A DNA stretch of 64,000 nucleotides from Geminicoccaceae bacterium (GCA_025062095.1 JANXAZ010000002.1:89768-153767), one strand, 5' to 3'; shown: positions 18,569 to 28,050, numbered from the stretch's first letter. Translations and numbers: made by a program. Notes: generated by a model from the letters alone, not told the origin.

Positions 18569-20759
18569 GGAGGGAATCGCGCGCGGCGGCGGGGAGCCGG
18601 TCGGGTCTGCGCTCGCGCGGCCAGCTGCGCGCGAGCACGGCGAGGAGCACCGCCGCCTCGCGCGCACCGGTGAAAGCGGGCAGGCGGGCGGCGCGTGCGC
18701 GCAAACTCTCTCGGAACGATGGGTCCAGAAGCCGCTCGATCGCGCACGCGATCCGATAGGGCTCGCTCGTCCGCCCGCAGAGCGCGAGTCCCGCGCGCTC
18801 GGCCCACAACGCGCGCCGTTCCTGCTCTTCCATCATCGGGTTCTCGTTGGGCACGAAAAGGGTCGGCACGCGGGCGGCCAAGAGCTCGTGGAAGCTGTTG
18901 TAGCCGCAAGCGGCGATCGCTAAGTCGAAGGCCGCGAAAAAGCGCGCGATCGGGAATCGGACGAGCCGGCGCACGCCTGCGGGCAGGCTCGGTTCCGCTT
19001 CGCTGATCGGCCAGTCGAGGGCGACGACCTCGACCTCGGGGCGCGAAAGGAGCGAGCGCGCGACGATGCGATCGACGATCCCGTAGTCGTAATTGTTGCG
19101 CGAGCCCAAGAGCAAGAGCACGGCCGTGCGACCCTCGGCGATCCCCAGTTCCGTCCGCGCCGCCGCGCGCGGAAGGAGCTCTTCGGGATCCGAGAACACG
19201 ATCGGAGGAACGAGCACGCGTTCGAAGATCCGGCCGGCCGTGATCCCGCGGTCGTAGGCGGCGGCGAGGTCGCCGGGCTCGATCACGAGGTCGAAGTAGC
19301 GGACCCGGTCGATCGTGTCGTGCCCCGCATCGGGGCGCCAAAAGCCGCGGCGGATCCACACGAACGGCCGGTCGGCGCAGGCGAGCCGGCATTCGACGAG
19401 CGGCTGGTAGGGCACGTTGCCGTCGAAGACCACGCAGGCCGGATCCCAGAACGCGATCGCTTCGAGGAGCCGCGCGCGGAAGCCTTCGGCCCAGCGCTCG
19501 GGGCTTTCGCGGCTCGCCGCCTGGGCCGGCGTGTACTCGGCGAGAAAGCCGAGGCGGCGGAGCAGATCCACCGCCTGGGAAAGAGCCAAGAAGACGGGCT
19601 CGATCCCTCCCGGCAGGCGGCGGGCGATCGCGGCCGTGCGCACGAGATGACCGATCCCGATCCCGTTCGGGATCACGAACAGGAGGCGGCGCGGCCGCTC
19701 GTGCTCGCGCCGGAGCCAAGGGCGAGGAGCATCCGGCCGCGGGGCGCCGAGCTCGTCCTCGAGACGCGCGCGCAGACGCTCGGGGCCGAAGAGCTCCCGC
19801 ACGAAAGCGCCCGCGGTGCGCGCGAGACGGACCACGGCCCCGCGGTCGAGCTCGGCGAGGGCTTCGCCGACACCTTCGGCCGACGCGGCGAGCGCGGCAT
19901 CGCCGAGAACAGGTTCGAGCGCCGGCGGCACGAGGCAGGGAACCCCGGCGGCGAGGGCTTCGAGGAGGGCCGGGGGCAGCCAGGCATCCCAGTCTTCGGG
20001 TGCCACCGCGACCCAGGCCGCGAGCTCGGCCAAGAAGCTCCCGAGGTCGGGGAGATCGCCCGGGACGAGCGCGAGCGCCGCCGGGGTCCCGGGCTCGAGG
20101 AGCGCGCGTTCGGCGGCTTCTTCGGCGAGGATCCCCCGAGCCTCGGAGGGAAGGCGTCCGAGCGGTGCCCCCGCGCGAAAAGGCCCCTCTCCGTGTCGGC
20201 CGACGAAGCGCTTCGGACCTCGTTCCGGTGCGGGCTCGGTGTGCTGGACGAGAAACGGCCAAGGTTCGGAAGCGCGGGGCAGATCGCGCCAAGGCGCGGA
20301 GCGCGCGAGCGCGCGGGCGAGAAGCGGATCGGCCGGCACCAGAGCGGGAGCGGCGCCCAGCACCTCCTCGGCCTTGGCGAGCAGTTCCGCGGGGTCGAGA
20401 AGGAGCGCGGTCCAAGCCGAAGGCGGAGCCTCGAGGCGCACGAGCGCCTTTTCGGCGCGAAGGCGCGGTGGGCGAAAGGCGAGCCCGAGGAGCGGGGTCG
20501 CCTCGTAGGCCAGGGCCAGGCGGCAGAATGCCTCTCGCGCAGGATCGAGGAGCAGAACGGAGCGGGTCTCGAGCAGAGCGCGCAAGCGGGGCTGGATCGG
20601 GCGGGCGGGCAGGACGGGCGGGGAGGCGAGCGGCAGGAAGCCGCAGCGCCAGCCGCAGGCGGCGGCGAAGTCGAGAAGGGCGGCGAGTTGGCGCCCCGCG
20701 GCACCGCCGCGGAAGGGATCGGCGGCGACGACGAAGTCGAACTCGAGCCGCGTGCTCAC
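18555..20759 (-). CDS. Two-domain glycosyltransferase (GT4-like plus MurG/GT28-like)
   Basis: 734 aa, no signal peptide or membrane span. The N-terminal half (about 1-340) ends in a GT4-like block WLPPALLEALAAGVPCLVPPAL. The C-terminal half (about 350-734) is a separate GT-B unit. It begins RRLLFVIPNGIGIGHLVRT, like MurG and other GT28 enzymes. Its donor-side signature is AACGYNSFHELLAARVPTLFVPNEN...EEQERRA. It probably transfers one or two sugars onto a surface glycan or protein. Acceptor and donor unknown. The N-terminal half lacks a clear glycine-rich acceptor loop and may be degenerate. The ATG start faces the GT4 gene across an 80-nt divergent gap. Confidence 0.8.
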   Translation of the reverse strand: MSTRLEFDFVVAADPFRGGAAGRQLAALLDFAAACGWRCGFLPLASPPVLPARPIQPRLRALLETRSVLLLDPAREAFCRLALAYEATPLLGLAFRPPRLRAEKALVRLEAPPSAWTALLLDPAELLAKAEEVLGAAPALVPADPLLARALARSAPWRDLPRASEPWPFLVQHTEPAPERGPKRFVGRHGEGPFRAGAPLGRLPSEARGILAEEAAERALLEPGTPAALALVPGDLPDLGSFLAELAAWVAVAPEDWDAWLPPALLEALAAGVPCLVPPALEPVLGDAALAASAEGVGEALAELDRGAVVRLARTAGAFVRELFGPERLRARLEDELGAPRPDAPRPWLRREHERPRRLLFVIPNGIGIGHLVRTAAIARRLPGGIEPVFLALSQAVDLLRRLGFLAEYTPAQAASRESPERWAEGFRARLLEAIAFWDPACVVFDGNVPYQPLVECRLACADRPFVWIRRGFWRPDAGHDTIDRVRYFDLVIEPGDLAAAYDRGITAGRIFERVLVPPIVFSDPEELLPRAAARTELGIAEGRTAVLLLLGSRNNYDYGIVDRIVARSLLSRPEVEVVALDWPISEAEPSLPAGVRRLVRFPIARFFAAFDLAIAACGYNSFHELLAARVPTLFVPNENPMMEEQERRALWAERAGLALCGRTSEPYRIACAIERLLDPSFRESLRARAARLPAFTGAREAAVLLAVLARSWPRERRPDRLPAAARDSLLSAR

Positions 20760-20839
20760 GGGCGAGGCGGTTGTCGGGAACGGAGCCGTCTCCTAGGAGC
20801 GGGCGAGCGAGTCGAACACGGGCTCGCCGAGGCCGTCTC

Positions 20840-21940
20840 ATGCCGCATCGTCTGGTCTTCTTTCCCGATTATCGCGGCGCCAATCCCTACCAGAGCCTTC
20901 TGTACGCGCACAGCGCGGAGGAGCTGTATCCCGAGCCCGGGTCGATCGCCGAAGCGATCGCGGTGCGCCGCCGCCAGGCTCCGGAAGAGGCGACGATCTT
21001 CCACCTCCACTGGGAGGACGCGGTCTATCGCAACGAGCCCGACGAGGCGTCGGCGCGCACCGCCGCGGAACGCTTCGCGGCCGAACTCGAGCGGTTCGTG
21101 GATTCGGGCGGGACGGTGCTGTGGACGCTGCACAACGAGATCCCGCACGACGATCGGTTCCCGAGCGTGCGCGCCGCGCTGCGCGCGGTCCTCGCGCGCC
21201 TGGTCGACCTCGTCCACGTCCACGGGCTCGCGGGGGTGCGCTTCGCCCGTGACGAGCTGGGGATCGGCCCCGAGCGGCTGGCCGTGGTGCCGCACGGAAA
21301 CTATCGACCCCACGTGGCTCCGCTGCGCGGGCCGCGCTCTTCGAGCCGCAGCGCGCTCGGGTTGCCCGAGGACGCCCGGGTTCTCCTCTTCTTCGGCCGC
21401 CTCGACGCTTATAAGGGGGGCGCGGAACTGCTCGAGGCCTTCGGTGGGCTCGATCGTCCCGAGCTCTGGCTCGTCGTCGCCGGCAAGCAGGTGGCGCCGC
21501 TCGACGATTCGCTCGCGGCGCTGCCGGAGCGGGTGCGCGGGCGCGTTCGCGTGGAGGCCGGACAGATCCCGCGCGAGCGAATCCCGATTTTGTTTCACGC
21601 GGCGGATGCGCTGGTGGCGCCCTATCGGCGGGTGCTCACCTCGGGAGCGGCGATGCTCGCGCTCACCCTCGCGCGGCCGGTGATCGCACCGGCCCATCCC
21701 GGCCTCGGGGAGCTCGTGCGCGACGGCGTCGAGGGGCTTCTCTACGATCCTGCCGAGCCCGCAGGCCTCGAGCGCGCGATCGAGCGCTTTCTCGCGCTCG
21801 ACGTCGAGGTGCGGCGGGCATTGGAAGTGCGCGCCGAAGAACGCGCCGGGCTCTTCGATTGGCGCATGCTCGGCAATCTGTATCGCGGTCTGTTCGCGAT
21901 GCTCATCGCGGCCCGCCGGCCGATGCGTCGGCTGGATTGA
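20840..21940 (+). CDS. Glycosyltransferase family 4 protein
   Basis: 366 aa, GT-B fold. The N-terminal part (FFPDYRGANPYQSLLYA ... FHLHWEDAVYRN ... LWTLHNEIPHD) resembles GumK and mannosyltransferase-like enzymes. The C-terminal nucleotide-sugar domain starts at RVLLFFGRLDAYKGGAELLEAF and has the late acidic region (VAPYRRVLTSGAAMLALTLARPVIAP). Cytosolic, using a nucleotide-sugar donor. Transcribed divergently from the two-domain glycosyltransferase, so the two probably build the same glycan. The 3' end overlaps the following minus-strand lipoprotein gene by 38 nt. Confidence 0.85.
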   Translation: MPHRLVFFPDYRGANPYQSLLYAHSAEELYPEPGSIAEAIAVRRRQAPEEATIFHLHWEDAVYRNEPDEASARTAAERFAAELERFVDSGGTVLWTLHNEIPHDDRFPSVRAALRAVLARLVDLVHVHGLAGVRFARDELGIGPERLAVVPHGNYRPHVAPLRGPRSSSRSALGLPEDARVLLFFGRLDAYKGGAELLEAFGGLDRPELWLVVAGKQVAPLDDSLAALPERVRGRVRVEAGQIPRERIPILFHAADALVAPYRRVLTSGAAMLALTLARPVIAPAHPGLGELVRDGVEGLLYDPAEPAGLERAIERFLALDVEVRRALEVRAEERAGLFDWRMLGNLYRGLFAMLIAARRPMRRLD

Positions 21941-22610
21941 GCAGCTGCTCGGCCGCCCGCACCACGGCCTGTTCGAGCCGGCCGCTCGGCCGGCACACGA
22001 GACCCTGAGCGAAACGTCCCGTGGTTCCGGTCTCGAAGGCGGCGGTCTCGCGCTGGGTGTCCAGGACGCGGCCGTCGAGGGCGACGCGGTCGACCGTGCG
22101 GGTGAGCACGTAGGTCGCGCGCACCTCGAGCCGGCTTCCCGGTTCGCTCGGGCGGGCGATCGCGAGCAGCCGGCCGTCGAGACGCAGTTGGCGCAAGAGC
22201 ACCTCGCGCCGCTCGGGCGGCGCGAGCGGGATGCGCAGGTCGAGGCGGGCGGCGGGGATGCGCCGCGGCGGCGCGCCGGGCTCGTGGAGCTCGAAGCTGC
22301 CGCAGTCCACGAAGGGCTCGGGATCGCCCGAGCTCGTGAGCTCGAGCCAGGCCGTGCCGTCTTCGGCGGTGCCGCGCCGCATCCGGCTCTTCTCCGCACC
22401 CAGGGCTTCGGCGAGACGTGCGATCGCCGCTTCGGGAGGTACGGCGGTGGCGATCACCGGCACGGGAGGCGGAGGGTCCGCGGGCGGGAGATAGTTGCGC
22501 TCGACCGGCTCGCGCCCGAAACGCGGAGGCGTAGGCGGGGCGGTCGCGCAAGCCGCGAGCAGGCTCGCGAGCAGGAAAGGGAAGCCGAAGCCGTGGCGGT
22601 GCGGGATCAA
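21903..22610 (-). CDS. Lipoprotein, 235 aa, unknown function
   Basis: The N-terminus has a clear lipobox (FLLASLLAAC, Cys near 21), followed by a proline-rich linker. The mature part is predicted beta-rich (RLDLRIPLAPPERREVLLRQLRLDGRLLAIA, RATYVLTRTVDRVALDGRVL) with two cysteines (VDCGSF, LVCRPS) that could pair. I do not recognise the family. The start codon overlaps the stop of the small secreted-protein gene (ATGA), so they are co-translated. Confidence 0.75.
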   Translation of the reverse strand: MIPHRHGFGFPFLLASLLAACATAPPTPPRFGREPVERNYLPPADPPPPVPVIATAVPPEAAIARLAEALGAEKSRMRRGTAEDGTAWLELTSSGDPEPFVDCGSFELHEPGAPPRRIPAARLDLRIPLAPPERREVLLRQLRLDGRLLAIARPSEPGSRLEVRATYVLTRTVDRVALDGRVLDTQRETAAFETGTTGRFAQGLVCRPSGRLEQAVVRAAEQLLNPADASAGGPR

Positions 22611-22900
22611 TAGAGGTCCTGCGCCCGACCCGGTTCGGCGGCCGGTCCGGCCGCCGGCTCGACACTGCTGTCCAGAGAACGCGCGATCAGCTGGCGAAAA
22701 GCCTCGGTCGCGTACCGACCGAGCGGATATTGGTCGAGGTAGCGCTGGAAGGCCTCCGGGGTTGCCTCTCGGACGACACTATCCCAGAGCTGTCGCTCGG
22801 GATCGGTGCTCTGAGCGCGCGCCGAACCGGCGGCTCCGTGCGCCACGCCGAGGGCAAGAAGCGCGCGCAGCGCCGCATAGACCGTCCTGAAACGTTCCAT
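22607..22900 (-). CDS. Small secreted protein with YP-repeat motif
   Basis: 97 aa. ATG at 22900 gives a signal peptide (about 1-30, ending GSARAQ). The mature part reads ERQLWDSVVREATPEAFQRYLDQYPLGRYATEAFRQLI. This matches the short helical W...Y.L..YP.G.... repeat seen attached to periplasmic caspase-like and TPR-like proteins. On its own it is probably a binding module. It is coupled to the downstream lipoprotein gene. Confidence 0.7.
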   Translation of the reverse strand: MERFRTVYAALRALLALGVAHGAAGSARAQSTDPERQLWDSVVREATPEAFQRYLDQYPLGRYATEAFRQLIARSLDSSVEPAAGPAAEPGRAQDLY

Positions 22901-22973
22901 TCGCGCGACCCGAGGCGACGGACGGCGGCGGGCCACCGCCCGCTAGAGTTCTCCTATCCTGCGCCGGATCTGT

Positions 22974-24071
22974 CTAGGCGTTGGTGCGATCGGCTTCGGG
23001 TTCGCGTTCGGTCGAGCGCACCCGGGGTCGCACGGTGCTCGGCGGAGGCGCGAAGCCCACCGCCGCGAGGAGCCGGCTCACCGCCGCGGGTGCCGCGAGG
23101 CGTCCTTCGGCCACCGCGGTCTCGAGCGCAGGCAAGAGCTCGTCGAAGGACGGGTCGCGACGCAGAAGGGCCATCAGCCGGTCCTCGAGCAGGGCGTGGA
23201 ACCAGCGCACCTGCTGGGCCCGCCGGCGCGCCGCCCGCTCTCCGCTCGCCTCGAGCACGCGGCGGTGGCGTTCGATCTCCGCCCAGACTTCGGCGATCCC
23301 GCGGCCTTCTTTCGCGCTCGCGGTGAGCACCGGAGGGCGCCAGACGGGGCTCGCCGGTTCGAGGATCCGCAACGCCGAGCCGTATTGCCGCGCCGTCTGC
23401 TCGGCGGCTTCGCGCAGCGCACCGTCGGCCTTGTTGACGACGACGAGATCGGCGAGCTCGACGAGGCCCTTCTTGATCCCCTGGAGCTCGTCGCCGGCGC
23501 CGGGCAGCAGCAGGGCGACGAAGATGTCGACCATGTCGGCGACCACGGTCTCGGATTGGCCCACGCCCACGGTCTCGACGATGACGATGTCGTAGCCCGC
23601 GGCTTCGCACAAAAGCATCGTCTCGCGGGTGGTGCGGGCGACCCCACCGAGGGTGCCGGCGCTCGGAGAGGGTCGGATGAAGGCGTTGGGATCGGCGGCG
23701 AGCCGCGCCATGCGCGTCTTGTCGCCGAGGATCGACCCCCCGGTGCGCTGGCTCGAGGGATCGACCGCGAGCACCGCCACCCGATGCCCGCGGGCGGTGA
23801 GAAAGCTGCCGAACGCGTCGACGAAAGTGCTCTTGCCGACCCCGGGTGCTCCCGTGATGCCGATGCGCTCGCTCGCGCCGGTCGCGGGAAGCAGGCGATC
23901 GAGGAGGATCTCGGCGAGCGCCTCGTCTTCCGGATGGCGGCTTTCCACGAGCGTGATCGCGCGGGCGAGGACGGTCCGGTCGCCCGCCCGGATGCCCGCG
24001 ACGAGGGTCTCGACATCGAGCGTTCGTCGGCGCTGCGGTCGGTCGAGGGAGCGCGCGGCGCTCGGCGCCAT
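22974..24071 (-). CDS. meaB: Methylmalonyl-CoA mutase-associated GTPase MeaB
   Basis: G3E-family GTPase that chaperones B12-dependent acyl-CoA mutases and guards cofactor loading. 365 aa. Walker A GAPGVGKS at 74-81, the base-contacting [18 protein letters not shown] block, switch region ETVGVGQSE, and NKAD for guanine specificity. C-terminal dimerisation arm present. It starts 6 nt after the ccmC stop, so it is probably co-transcribed with ccmC. No mutase gene lies in the window. Confidence 0.95.
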   Translation of the reverse strand: MAPSAARSLDRPQRRRTLDVETLVAGIRAGDRTVLARAITLVESRHPEDEALAEILLDRLLPATGASERIGITGAPGVGKSTFVDAFGSFLTARGHRVAVLAVDPSSQRTGGSILGDKTRMARLAADPNAFIRPSPSAGTLGGVARTTRETMLLCEAAGYDIVIVETVGVGQSETVVADMVDIFVALLLPGAGDELQGIKKGLVELADLVVVNKADGALREAAEQTARQYGSALRILEPASPVWRPPVLTASAKEGRGIAEVWAEIERHRRVLEASGERAARRRAQQVRWFHALLEDRLMALLRRDPSFDELLPALETAVAEGRLAAPAAVSRLLAAVGFAPPPSTVRPRVRSTEREPEADRTNA

Positions 24072-24077
24072 CGTCCC

Positions 24078-24785
24078 TCAACCCCCTTCCGCCGCGCGCA
24101 GCCGCCGTTCGGCGAGCAGGAGACGGACGCGCAGCACGAGCACGCAGACGAAATAGAGCTTGAAGACCACGGCCATGGTGAGAAGCGGCCAAAGCATGCT
24201 CGGATGAATGGTGGGGCCGTCGAAGCGGAACACGCTCGCCGGCTGGTGGAGCGTGTTCCACCAATCGACCGAGAATTTGATGATCGGCAGGTTGACGACG
24301 CCGACGACGGCGAGGATGGCCGCCGCGCGCGCTCCGCGGTCGGGGTCGTCGAAGGCTTCGTGGAGAGCGATGTAGCCGAGGTAGAGGAAGAACAGGATGA
24401 GGACCGAGGTGAGCCGCGCGTCCCACACCCACCAGGTGCCCCACATGGGCTTGCCCCAAATCGAGCCGGTCACCAGGGCCAAGGCGGTGAACACGGCCCC
24501 GATGGGAGCGGCGGCGCGGGCCACGATCTCGGCCATGGGATGGCGCCAGACGAGGGCCGCGGCGCTGCCGCCCGCCACCACGAGATAGGTGAACAGCGCC
24601 ATCCAGGCGGCGGGGACGTGGACGTACATGATCCGCACCGCCTCGCCCTGCTGATAATCGGGCGGGGAGGCGACGAGCGCCATCCACAATCCGATCGGGG
24701 CGAGCGCGAGCACGCCGGCGAGCGCCCAAGGGTAGACGGCGTCGAGCAGACGCGCGAGGCGGAGCGGATTGGCGTAAGCGTGCAT
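24078..24785 (-). CDS. ccmC: Heme exporter protein CcmC
   Basis: Inner-membrane protein of cytochrome c maturation system I that presents heme to CcmE. 235 aa with six membrane segments. The tryptophan-rich heme-handling loop is MWGTWWVWDARLTS. Histidines in YVHVPAAWMA and TIHPSMLWPL flank it as expected. ATG at 24785. The family is usually contiguous with ccmA and ccmB. Here a plus-strand methyltransferase lies between, and no ccmD or ccmE follows. Confidence 0.95.
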   Translation of the reverse strand: MHAYANPLRLARLLDAVYPWALAGVLALAPIGLWMALVASPPDYQQGEAVRIMYVHVPAAWMALFTYLVVAGGSAAALVWRHPMAEIVARAAAPIGAVFTALALVTGSIWGKPMWGTWWVWDARLTSVLILFFLYLGYIALHEAFDDPDRGARAAAILAVVGVVNLPIIKFSVDWWNTLHQPASVFRFDGPTIHPSMLWPLLTMAVVFKLYFVCVLVLRVRLLLAERRLRAAEGG

Positions 24786-24875
24786 GGGGCCAGACCGGTC
24801 TGATCGAGACGGGAGGTAGCATCCCGTGCCCGGTGTTGGTAGAGCGGGCGCGCGCCGCGCGATCCGCCGGGGACC

Positions 24876-25373
24876 ATGAGCCGGCTCGACTCCTTCATCC
24901 GTCGCCTTCTCGCCCAACGCGCCTGTCTCGAAGAGGCCGCCCGACTGGTGGCCGGCCTGCCCGGCCCGATCGTCGAGATCGGGCTCGGCAACGGCCGCAC
25001 CTACGACCACTTGCGCGAGCTCTTCCCCGACCGCCCGATCTGGGTCTTCGAGCGCAAGCCGAAGCCGCATCCCGCATGCATGCCGCCCGAGGACAAGCTG
25101 TTCGCGGGCGACATCGCGCGCACGCTCCCGACGGCGCTCGCCCGCATGGGACGAAGAGCCGTCCTCGTTCATTCCGACATCGGCTGCGGCGATCCCGTGC
25201 GCACGGAGAGGAACAGGCGCAAACTCGCCCGCTATCTGCCGGCGATCGTCGCCAAGGACGCGGTCGTCGTCTCCGACCAGCCGATCGAGGGTCGCTGGCT
25301 CGTGCCGTTGCCGCTGCCCGAGGGCGTGGATCCCGGACGCTATTTCCTCTACCGCTGCGTCGGCTTCGGATGA
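24876..25373 (+). CDS. SAM-dependent methyltransferase (Methyltransf_17-like)
   Basis: 165 aa. The SAM-binding motif I is PIVEIGLGNGRTYDHLRELF, followed by the acidic residue at the end of strand 2 (WVFERK). The start MSRLDSFIRRLLAQRACLEEAA and the C-terminal VVVSDQPIEG are typical of the small Methyltransf_17 family found in alphaproteobacteria. Substrate unknown. It is inserted on the opposite strand between ccmB and ccmC, with only 6 nt between its stop and the end of ccmB. Confidence 0.82.
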   Translation: MSRLDSFIRRLLAQRACLEEAARLVAGLPGPIVEIGLGNGRTYDHLRELFPDRPIWVFERKPKPHPACMPPEDKLFAGDIARTLPTALARMGRRAVLVHSDIGCGDPVRTERNRRKLARYLPAIVAKDAVVVSDQPIEGRWLVPLPLPEGVDPGRYFLYRCVGFG

Positions 25374-25379
25374 GACGCC

Positions 25380-26048
25380 TCACTCGAGGGCGAGGCGCAA
25401 GGCGGCGGCGACGGCGAAGGGGGCGAGCGCGAGCGCACCTAAGAAGAAGGCGCCCAAAAAGAGCAGAGCCGCGCGCGCATCCGTCCCCGCGATCAGCGCC
25501 TCGGCGGCCGCGAGGCCGAAGATCAGGACCGGGATCTCGAGCGGGAGGACGAGGAGCGCGGCGAGCATCGCACCTCGCCCGGAGCCGGCGAGCAGCGCGG
25601 CCCCGATCGCGCCGACGAGCGTGAGCGTGGGCGTGCCGAGGAGCAGCGAAAGCGGCAGCGCCCAGAGCGCCTCGCTCGGGAGATGGGCGAGGATCGCCAG
25701 AAGCGGCGAGGAGAGCGCGAGGAGAAGGCCGGTGCCGAGCCAGTGCGCGAGGCAACGGACGGCGACCAGGAGCTCGAGCGGCGCGACCGACAACAGGAGC
25801 TGTTCGAGCGAGCCGTCCTCGAGGTCGGGTTGGAAGAGGCGCTCGAGGCCGAGGAGGACGGCGAGGAGCGCGAGCACCCAGATCACCCCCGTACCGATGC
25901 GGGCGAGGATGTCCGGAGAAGCGCCCACGCCCAAGGGAAACAGAGTGAGCGCGAGGACGAAGAAGGCGACCACGAGCAGGCTCTCGCCCGCGCGCCTGCG
26001 GGCCAGGCGCAGATCGCGCGCGAGCAGGGCGAAGACGGCCTTCAGCAT
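25380..26048 (-). CDS. ccmB: Heme exporter protein CcmB
   Basis: Permease subunit of the CcmAB ABC complex that drives release of holo-CcmE. 222 aa with six hydrophobic spans. Family pattern: an N-terminal RDLRLARRRAGESLLVVAFFVLA, the LFQPDLEDGSLEQLLLS loop, then alternating helices. The ATG overlaps the ccmA stop by 7 nt, so the two are coupled. Confidence 0.95.
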   Translation of the reverse strand: MLKAVFALLARDLRLARRRAGESLLVVAFFVLALTLFPLGVGASPDILARIGTGVIWVLALLAVLLGLERLFQPDLEDGSLEQLLLSVAPLELLVAVRCLAHWLGTGLLLALSSPLLAILAHLPSEALWALPLSLLLGTPTLTLVGAIGAALLAGSGRGAMLAALLVLPLEIPVLIFGLAAAEALIAGTDARAALLFLGAFFLGALALAPFAVAAALRLALE

Positions 26049-26659
26049 GCCGAGCGGTCACCGAGCTCCAAGACGAGCGGATCGCGCACGGAGACGTCGC
26101 CGTGGGTCGCGATCACGGCGATGCCGCCTCGCGCGCGGTGGCGCTCGATCGCCTCTTCCAGGCGTGCGCGGCCCTCGCGATCGAGGGCGACCCCCGGCTC
26201 GTCGAGAAGCCAGAGCGGCCGCGGCGCCGCGGCGAGCCGGGCGAGGGCGAGGCGGCGGCGCTGGCCCGCCGAGAGCGTGCGCGCGGGCCTGTGGGCTCGG
26301 GCGGCGAGGCCGAAGCCCTCGAGCGCGCGCGCGAGCGGCTCCGCGCCGGGGCCGAGGAGAGCGGCGAGGAAGGCGAGATTTTCTTCGGCCGTGAGCAGGC
26401 CTTTGAGGCCGTCGGCGAAGCCGAGGAAGTGCACGCGGGTCCGGTGTCCGGCGAGGTCCTCGGCGATGTCCTCGCCGTCCCAGCGGATGACCCCCGCGGC
26501 CGGGCGCGCGAAGCCGGCGAGAAGGCGCAGCAGGCTCGTCTTCCCGGTGCCGTTGGCCCCGACGAGCAGGAGCGCATCGCCCGGCTTCAGGCGAAAGGCG
26601 AGATCGGAGAAGATCAGACGCCCGCCGCGCCGACAGGCGAGCTCTCGGGCTTCGATCAA
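26042..26659 (-). CDS. ccmA: Cytochrome c biogenesis ATP-binding protein CcmA
   Basis: ATPase of the CcmAB complex. 205 aa, short for an ABC ATPase as usual for CcmA. Walker A GANGTGKTS, signature LSAGQRRRLALARL, Walker B PLWLLDEP, and the switch histidine in VIATHGD. It lies 7 nt after the PaaK-like gene and overlaps ccmB, so it may share transcription with both. Confidence 0.95.
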   Translation of the reverse strand: MIEARELACRRGGRLIFSDLAFRLKPGDALLLVGANGTGKTSLLRLLAGFARPAAGVIRWDGEDIAEDLAGHRTRVHFLGFADGLKGLLTAEENLAFLAALLGPGAEPLARALEGFGLAARAHRPARTLSAGQRRRLALARLAAAPRPLWLLDEPGVALDREGRARLEEAIERHRARGGIAVIATHGDVSVRDPLVLELGDRSAC

Positions 26660-26666
26660 GGGCCGG

Positions 26667-27917
26667 TCACGGGGAGGGGCGACGGTCGTCGATCACCTTC
26701 CCGTCCTCGGGCAACGTGCCGGGGGGCACGAGCTCGATCTCGGCCCGCAGACCGGTGGCGGCGCGCACGGCTTCGGCGAGGGCCTGTTCGAGGCCGCTCG
26801 GCGCCCCGGCCACTTCGCAGCGCAGGACCATGCGGTCGCGCTCCTCCTCGCGGCTGACCTCGAGACGCGCGCGTCCCACCATGTCGAAGCGCTTCAAGGC
26901 TTCGCCGATCTGGTGCGGATAGACGAACATGCCGCGGACCTTCACGCCCTGATCGACCCGTCCGAGCCAGCCCTTGATGCGCATGTTGGTCCGGCCGCAG
27001 GGGCTCTGGCCGGGCAGGACGGCGGAGAGGTCGCCGGTAGCGAAGCGGATGAGGGGATAATCGGGATTGAAGACGGTGACGACGACTTCGCCGATCTCGC
27101 CCTCGGGGACGGGATCGCCGGTACCGGGACGCACGATCTCCAGGATGACCGCCTCGTCGACCACGAGCCCTTCGCGCGCGCTCGTTTCGTAGGCGATGAG
27201 ACCGACATCGGCGGTGGCGTAGCACTGGTAGGCGTCGATGCCGAACTCGCGCCGGAGCCGTTCGCGCAACGAGGCCGGAAAGGCCTCCCCCGAGACCAGG
27301 GCCTTGGTGATCGAGGCGGTCGAATAGCCGAGCTCGCGGGCTTTTTCGAGAAGGACGAGGAGAAAGGAGGGGGTGCCGACGTAACCTCTGGGCTTGAGAT
27401 CGTGGATGACGCGGGCCTGGAGCTCGGTCTGGCCGGTGCCGCCCGGGATCACGGGACAACCGAGGGCGCGCGCGCCGCCTTCGACCATCGAGCCGGCCGG
27501 GGTGAGGTGGTAGGAGAAGGTGTTGTGGATGAGGTCGCCCGACCGGAAGCCGGCGGCGAAAAGAGCACGAGCGAAGCGCCAGTAGTCCAGGCGCGGGCCT
27601 TCGGGATCATAGATCGGCCCCGGCGAGGCGAAGATGCGCACGAGCCGCGAAGGCGGGGTAGCGTTGAAGCCGCCGAAGGGCAGCGCCGCCTGCTGCAGGC
27701 TGTGCAGCTGAGACTTCCTGAGGACCGGGAGTTTGGCCAGGGCCGCGCGGTCGACGATCGCATCGGGATCGACGTCGCCCAGGTGCCGGACGAAGGCCGG
27801 GGCGTTGTCGAGCGCGTGGCGAATCAGGCCGGGGAGGGCGTGGAAGATCGCCTGTTCGCGCTCGGCCGGCCTGCGCACCTCTTGGCGATCGTAGAACTCC
27901 CCACCGCTCTCCGCCAT
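26667..27917 (-). CDS. Phenylacetate-CoA ligase family protein (PaaK-like)
   Basis: 416-aa member of the PaaK branch of adenylate-forming enzymes, expected to make an acyl- or aryl-CoA thioester in the cytosol. Typical blocks are TFSYHLTPAGSMVEGG, PGGTGQTELQARVIHDLKPRGYVGTPSFL, the YATADVG region, and YPLIRFATGDLS before the mobile C-terminal domain. The substrate cannot be read. Next to an ABC importer and an AMP ligase it probably activates the imported acid. ATG at 27917 behind GGAGGA. The frame is open to 28031 but without similarity. Confidence 0.88.
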   Translation of the reverse strand: MAESGGEFYDRQEVRRPAEREQAIFHALPGLIRHALDNAPAFVRHLGDVDPDAIVDRAALAKLPVLRKSQLHSLQQAALPFGGFNATPPSRLVRIFASPGPIYDPEGPRLDYWRFARALFAAGFRSGDLIHNTFSYHLTPAGSMVEGGARALGCPVIPGGTGQTELQARVIHDLKPRGYVGTPSFLLVLLEKARELGYSTASITKALVSGEAFPASLRERLRREFGIDAYQCYATADVGLIAYETSAREGLVVDEAVILEIVRPGTGDPVPEGEIGEVVVTVFNPDYPLIRFATGDLSAVLPGQSPCGRTNMRIKGWLGRVDQGVKVRGMFVYPHQIGEALKRFDMVGRARLEVSREEERDRMVLRCEVAGAPSGLEQALAEAVRAATGLRAEIELVPPGTLPEDGKVIDDRRPSP

Positions 27918-27960
27918 GACCGGTTCCTCCGTCTGGCCACCGCGCGACGGCCGCGCGTGT

Positions 27961-27989
27961 CTTATAGGCGCGACGCCCGTTTCGCGTAA
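27961..27989 (-). promoter_or_regulatory. Candidate sigma-70-type promoter for the PaaK-like gene
   Basis: On the minus strand TTACGC (27989-27984), a 17-nt spacer and TATAAG (27966-27961) lie about 44 nt upstream of the PaaK-like ATG. This would let the ligase and possibly the downstream ccm genes be expressed apart from the importer genes. The remainder of the gap up to the livF stop shows nothing else. Confidence 0.4.
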
Positions 27990-28050
27990 CGGGGAACGCG
28001 GCGGAACGGAAGGGTCGGCAGGATGCGGCACGAGGCTCGAGGCGGCGCGA

